A stretch of DNA of 64,000 bases from Sulfurimicrobium sp031426915 (GTDB lineage Bacteria > Pseudomonadota > Gammaproteobacteria > Burkholderiales > Sulfuricellaceae), in assembly GCA_031426915.1 (NCBI GenBank), contig JASJPB010000032.1:1-64000 (forward strand). The letters run 5' to 3'. The notes beneath the pieces were generated by a model. The model saw only the letters and a list, made by a program, of their open reading frames with translations. It ran no database searches and was not told the origin of the DNA. A program made the position numbers and the translations under genes. Below, piece after piece: positions 60,432 to 64,000 of the stretch (position 1 is its first letter; every line of letters begins with the position of its first letter).

Positions 60432-63400
60432 TCAGCCGTTCAATTTCCGGACCAGGTGCTCGAAGTCATCCAGCGGCACCGGTCGGCTGAACAGGTAGCC
60501 CTGAAAGGCGTGGCAGCCGTTAAGGCGGAGGAATTCGTGCTGTCTCTCTGTTTCCACCCCTTCGGCAATCACGTTCAGTCCGAGGGAGCGCCCCATGGTG
60601 ATGATGGTCCGGACGATTGCCGTGTCGTTGGCGTCGCTGCCGATGTCGCGCACGAATGACTGGTCAATTTTCAGCTGATCCAGCGGTAGCTGCTTGAGGT
60701 AGGAAAGGGACGAATAGCCGGTGCCGAAATCGTCCATGGAGAAGCTCACGCCCATGGCTTTGATGGCATGCATTTTTTCGATGGTGTCCGCGACGTTGTC
60801 GAGCACCAGGCTTTCGGTGAGTTCCAGTTTCAGGCGGGTCGGATCGATCCCGGTTCGTGTCAGCAGCTCTCGCAACAGTGCGACGAAATCCGCCTGGCGG
60901 AACTGACGCGGGCTGATGTTCACCGCCAGTTGCAGCCGGCGGCGATCGGAATGCTCGGACCACGCCTTGAGCTGCTTGCAGGCCGTTTCCAGAACCCACT
61001 GCCCGATCGGCACGATCAGTCCGGTTTCCTCGGCCAAGGGAATGAATTCAGCGGGCGAAACCATGCCGCAGCGGGGGTGATTCCATCTCAGCAGGGCCTC
61101 GGCGGCGAAAATGTGCCGCTCGCCATCCACTTGCACCTGGTAATAAAGTTCCAGTTCGCGGTGGGCAACAGCGACGCGCAATTCGGATTCCAGCGCGGTG
61201 CGAACCTCCAGCGCCGCCTGCATGTCGGGATCGAAGAAGCGGATGGTGTTGCGTCCGGCCCCTTTGGCTTCATACATGGCCACGTCGGCGCGCTTGAGCA
61301 ATTCGTCGTATTTCTCCGCGTGCCCAAAAAACAGGCTGATGCCGATGCTGGCGGTGCACAGGTAATTGCCGGTGCTATCCCCTGTCTCCCCGTCGCACGG
61401 CCTGAGCGAATAGGGCAGGTTGAGCGTGTCGCGGATTTTTTCGGCTACCACCTCGGCCTCGGTGGCGGCCAGGGTTACTTCCTCATTCAGATCTTCCAGC
61501 ATGATGACGAACTCGTCGCCGCCCAGTCTTGCCACGGTATCGCCTTCGCGCACGCAGGTCTGGAGGCGTTGCGCCACTTCCACCAGCAGCAGATCGCCGA
61601 CGTCGTGGCCCCGGGTGTCGTTGAGGGTCTTGAAGTGATCCAGGTCGAGGAACATCAGCGCGCCATGGTGGCGGTTGCGGGCGCTGCCGACCTGGGCATG
61701 GCCGAGACGGTCGAGCAGCAAACGGCGGTTGGGCAATTGCGTCAGCGGATCGTAGAAGGCCAGGTTGCGGATCTGATTCTCTGTTTCCTTGCGCTGGGTG
61801 ATGTCGGAGAAGGCGGCGACATAGTGCGTGACGTTTCCCTCAGCGTTGGTCACGGCGGTAATGACCAGCCATGACGGATAGATATCGCCGTTTTTGCGCC
61901 GATTCCAGATTTCACCTTGCCAGATGCCGGACTTGGCCAGGCTGGCCCACATGTTTTGGTAAAACGCCGCATTGTGATGCCCCGACTTGAGCAGGGACGG
62001 TGTGCGTCCCACGACTTCCTCGGCGCTGTAACCGGTAATTTCGGTAAAAGCCGTATTGACCCGCAGGATGAGGTTGTCCCTGCCGGTAACCATCATGCCC
62101 TCCTGCGACTCGAAGGCGGTAGCGGCGATGCGCAGTTCCTGCTGGGTCCGTTTATGTTCGGTGATGTCGCGGGTCAGGCCTAGCAATGCGGTGATATTTC
62201 CTTGCGCGTCGCGCAGCGGGACGGCATGCGTGTCCAGCCAGCGATGCGTGCCCTTGAGGCCGAATACCTCGAATTCCAGGTTGCCGGACTCACCCTTGAA
62301 CACGCGCCGCGTCAGCGCCATGAAAGCCGCGCGGTGAGCCGGCGCCACGACCCCCTGCACCTGCGTGCCAATCACCTGCTCGGGGGAATCCGCATCGATC
62401 ATATCCAGCCCGGCACGGTTCATCTGCAACAGGGTGCCGTCGGCGGCGAGCAATTTGACGCATTCCGGCTCGGTCTCGATGATGGTGTGCAGGCGCAGTT
62501 CGCTCTCGGCGAGCTTTTGCTCCGCCTGCTTGCGTTCGGTGACGTCGCGGAAGCTCCATACCCGGCCCGTCACCTGCCCGTCCAGCCGCTGTGGCGATGA
62601 ATGGCGTTCCAGGACGCGTCCGTCCTTGAGGTTTATGGTGTCGAAAGAGGAGACTTCGGGCTGGGCATAGAGCTCCCGCACCCTGTCCAGAAACTGCTGC
62701 GGGTCTTCCGGTTGGTCGAGAACAAAGCTCAACAGCGCTGTATCGTCGCCGCTGGCCAGCAGTTCGGGCGGAATGTGCCACAAATCGGCGAAGCGCTGGT
62801 TATAGGTGGTGATGCGTTTTTTACTGTCGACCACCAGGATGCCGTCGGCAGTGGATTCGATGGTGGCGCGTAACAGCGACAGGGACTGCGCGGTCTGCAA
62901 TTCCGTCTGTCTGCGGATTCGGACAAAGAATATCAGGCCACCCAGGGCCAGCAGAAACAAGGCGCCGGCCGAAGCCAGCAGCAGGAACAGGTACGAGCGT
63001 TCCGTATCGAGACGTGCAACTTCCGGGAGGCGTTTCAGGACATGAATATTGATGCCGTTTTTCAACAGAGCCCGGCTGGTCATCAAAAGCGGCTGGCTGT
63101 CTTGTCCGAAGCTGAGCAGCGCGGGAAAGCGAGGATTTCCCCAGGAAAATATGGCCTGAAGCGGAAAAGCCTGGCGCTTGTAGCGGCCCAGCCGCTCGGT
63201 GTCGGAAAGAGTGGCAATGGCCGAGCCGGGCAGCGCGCGCATCTCCAGATTCGTATCCCACGCGAGAATGATGACCCCATTTTCGTCGGAGATGAAAGCA
63301 TCGGCCTGATTGACCCAGTGAGACAGGTTGGGCAGATTGATCTTGGCGACCGCCACCCCGGCGAAGCGGCCATCCAGCATGATGGGGGCGCTGAAAAACA

Positions 63401-64000
63401 GGCCGGGGATGTTGGTCTTTCTTCCCATGGCGTACTGGTATCCGGGCTTTCCCTCACGCGCCATGCGGAAATATTCCCGGTCGCTGTAATTGGTGCCGAC
63501 CAAACTTTCCGGACGGTTCGCATTGCTGGACGCGATGCAGTCGCCCGCCGCGTTCATGACGAATAACACGTCAGTGCCCAGGGAAGCGGCCAGCAACCCG
63601 AGCTGCATATTCACGCTTTGCAGCAGGGAATCCTGGGTCCAGATTTTATTTTTTTGATCGGCGGCGAGGGACGATGAAGCCGTGGCGCCAAAACGGGACA
63701 GTCCCCTCAGAATGCTCTCGTCTCTCGCCACAACTGACGGAATCCCGTGCAGATATTCGAGGTTGCGGCCGATATTCTTGGCCATGTTGTCGGCCTGCAA
63801 GTCGAGGTCGGCCGTTTCAGTCTGAATCAGGGCGCGGGTCCGCGCCGTCAGGATGTAGTCGGCTGCAAGCCATGAAACCAGGAGCCACGCCATGAGCAGC
63901 AAGCCCAGGAGCGCAAGAAGCCGCCGGTTCCGGGTCGCTGGGTAAGGCTTTCGTGCTTCGGGAGGAAGATGCTCTCCAGATCCTTTGAACTGGCCAAGGA
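60432..64000 (-). CDS. Cache-PAS-GGDEF-EAL cyclic-di-GMP protein, 5' end beyond window
   Basis: About 1189 codons are visible; the frame stays open to the right edge, and the first membrane helix with its basic flank (RNRRLLALLGLLLMAWLLVS) begins upstream of the first in-frame start candidates, so the true start is probably outside. A periplasmic Cache-like sensor domain lies between two membrane helices. Three PAS domains follow (about residues 370-730), then GGDEF (ARLGGDEFVIML with an RxxD inhibitory site) and an intact EAL domain (AEALLRWNHPR, LELTESLV, MDDFGTGYSSLSYLKQL). Both activities could be present. Confidence 0.9.
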   Translation of the reverse strand, partial: LGQFKGSGEHLPPEARKPYPATRNRRLLALLGLLLMAWLLVSWLAADYILTARTRALIQTETADLDLQADNMAKNIGRNLEYLHGIPSVVARDESILRGLSRFGATASSSLAADQKNKIWTQDSLLQSVNMQLGLLAASLGTDVLFVMNAAGDCIASSNANRPESLVGTNYSDREYFRMAREGKPGYQYAMGRKTNIPGLFFSAPIMLDGRFAGVAVAKINLPNLSHWVNQADAFISDENGVIILAWDTNLEMRALPGSAIATLSDTERLGRYKRQAFPLQAIFSWGNPRFPALLSFGQDSQPLLMTSRALLKNGINIHVLKRLPEVARLDTERSYLFLLLASAGALFLLALGGLIFFVRIRRQTELQTAQSLSLLRATIESTADGILVVDSKKRITTYNQRFADLWHIPPELLASGDDTALLSFVLDQPEDPQQFLDRVRELYAQPEVSSFDTINLKDGRVLERHSSPQRLDGQVTGRVWSFRDVTERKQAEQKLAESELRLHTIIETEPECVKLLAADGTLLQMNRAGLDMIDADSPEQVIGTQVQGVVAPAHRAAFMALTRRVFKGESGNLEFEVFGLKGTHRWLDTHAVPLRDAQGNITALLGLTRDITEHKRTQQELRIAATAFESQEGMMVTGRDNLILRVNTAFTEITGYSAEEVVGRTPSLLKSGHHNAAFYQNMWASLAKSGIWQGEIWNRRKNGDIYPSWLVITAVTNAEGNVTHYVAAFSDITQRKETENQIRNLAFYDPLTQLPNRRLLLDRLGHAQVGSARNRHHGALMFLDLDHFKTLNDTRGHDVGDLLLVEVAQRLQTCVREGDTVARLGGDEFVIMLEDLNEEVTLAATEAEVVAEKIRDTLNLPYSLRPCDGETGDSTGNYLCTASIGISLFFGHAEKYDELLKRADVAMYEAKGAGRNTIRFFDPDMQAALEVRTALESELRVAVAHRELELYYQVQVDGERHIFAAEALLRWNHPRCGMVSPAEFIPLAEETGLIVPIGQWVLETACKQLKAWSEHSDRRRLQLAVNISPRQFRQADFVALLRELLTRTGIDPTRLKLELTESLVLDNVADTIEKMHAIKAMGVSFSMDDFGTGYSSLSYLKQLPLDQLKIDQSFVRDIGSDANDTAIVRTIITMGRSLGLNVIAEGVETERQHEFLRLNGCHAFQGYLFSRPVPLDDFEHLVRKLNG

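Overview
The window is a contiguous piece of a GC-rich bacterial chromosome, interrupted only by a 10-base N gap at 48086-48095. The gene content points to a facultatively denitrifying betaproteobacterium: a six-gene Rnf complex, both a RlmK-like methyltransferase and UbiE, a menaquinone pathway, a clade II type nitrous oxide reductase cluster, a LapA-type adhesin secretion system and many cyclic-di-GMP proteins. This assignment is inferred from content; no rRNA or tRNA gene is visible.

Layout. 1-5.6 kb (minus strand): the first 170 codons of a giant LapA-like adhesin (cut by the window edge), two paralogous degenerate response regulators, and the type I secretion adaptor and ABC transporter (lapC, lapB). 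5.7-12.5 kb: a DUF1841 gene, a FIST protein overlapping nth, and an RND efflux pump with its lipoprotein adaptor. 12.6-17.8 kb: rnfABCDGE. 17.8-18.2 kb is intergenic and holds a 270-bp REPIN-like element with perfect 32-bp terminal inverted repeats. 18.2-20 kb: thioredoxin, YchJ-like and RlmK-like genes with overlapping ends. 20-25.3 kb: an accessory block with a VapBC pair, a 1385-residue NACHT-type ATPase carrying a C-terminal PD-(D/E)XK-like nuclease, and a lone HigA-type regulator. 25.4-33.8 kb: a Lon-like protease, DUF3301, an FKBP isomerase, then a tight ParA, GGDEF/EAL, CorA, glucokinase operon. 34.2-37 kb (minus): moaA, then PCuAC, SCO1 and a FixH/YtkA-like protein (copper handling).

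37-56.5 kb is the most coherent region. A menaquinone operon (menB, menA, tlpA-like, menC, hotdog thioesterase) is followed by a complete nos cluster (nosZ, two c-type cytochrome genes, nosB, nosD, nosG, nosH, nosF, nosL, nosY), and then by the rest of the menaquinone genes (ubiE, menE, menF, menD). The nos genes therefore sit inside a split men locus, which suggests electron flow from menaquinol through the NosG/NosH iron-sulfur proteins and cytochromes c to NosZ. Three FNR/DNR-type palindromes lie before nosZ and before each cytochrome gene. No menH is seen here.

56.5-64 kb: an operon of a FIST protein, a PAS histidine kinase and an HD-GYP response regulator, then a convergent large PAS-GGDEF-EAL protein that runs off the right edge. 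The strongest candidates for something little described are the NACHT-nuclease gene with its adjacent regulator, the men-nos-men arrangement, and the degenerate regulator pair next to the adhesin.
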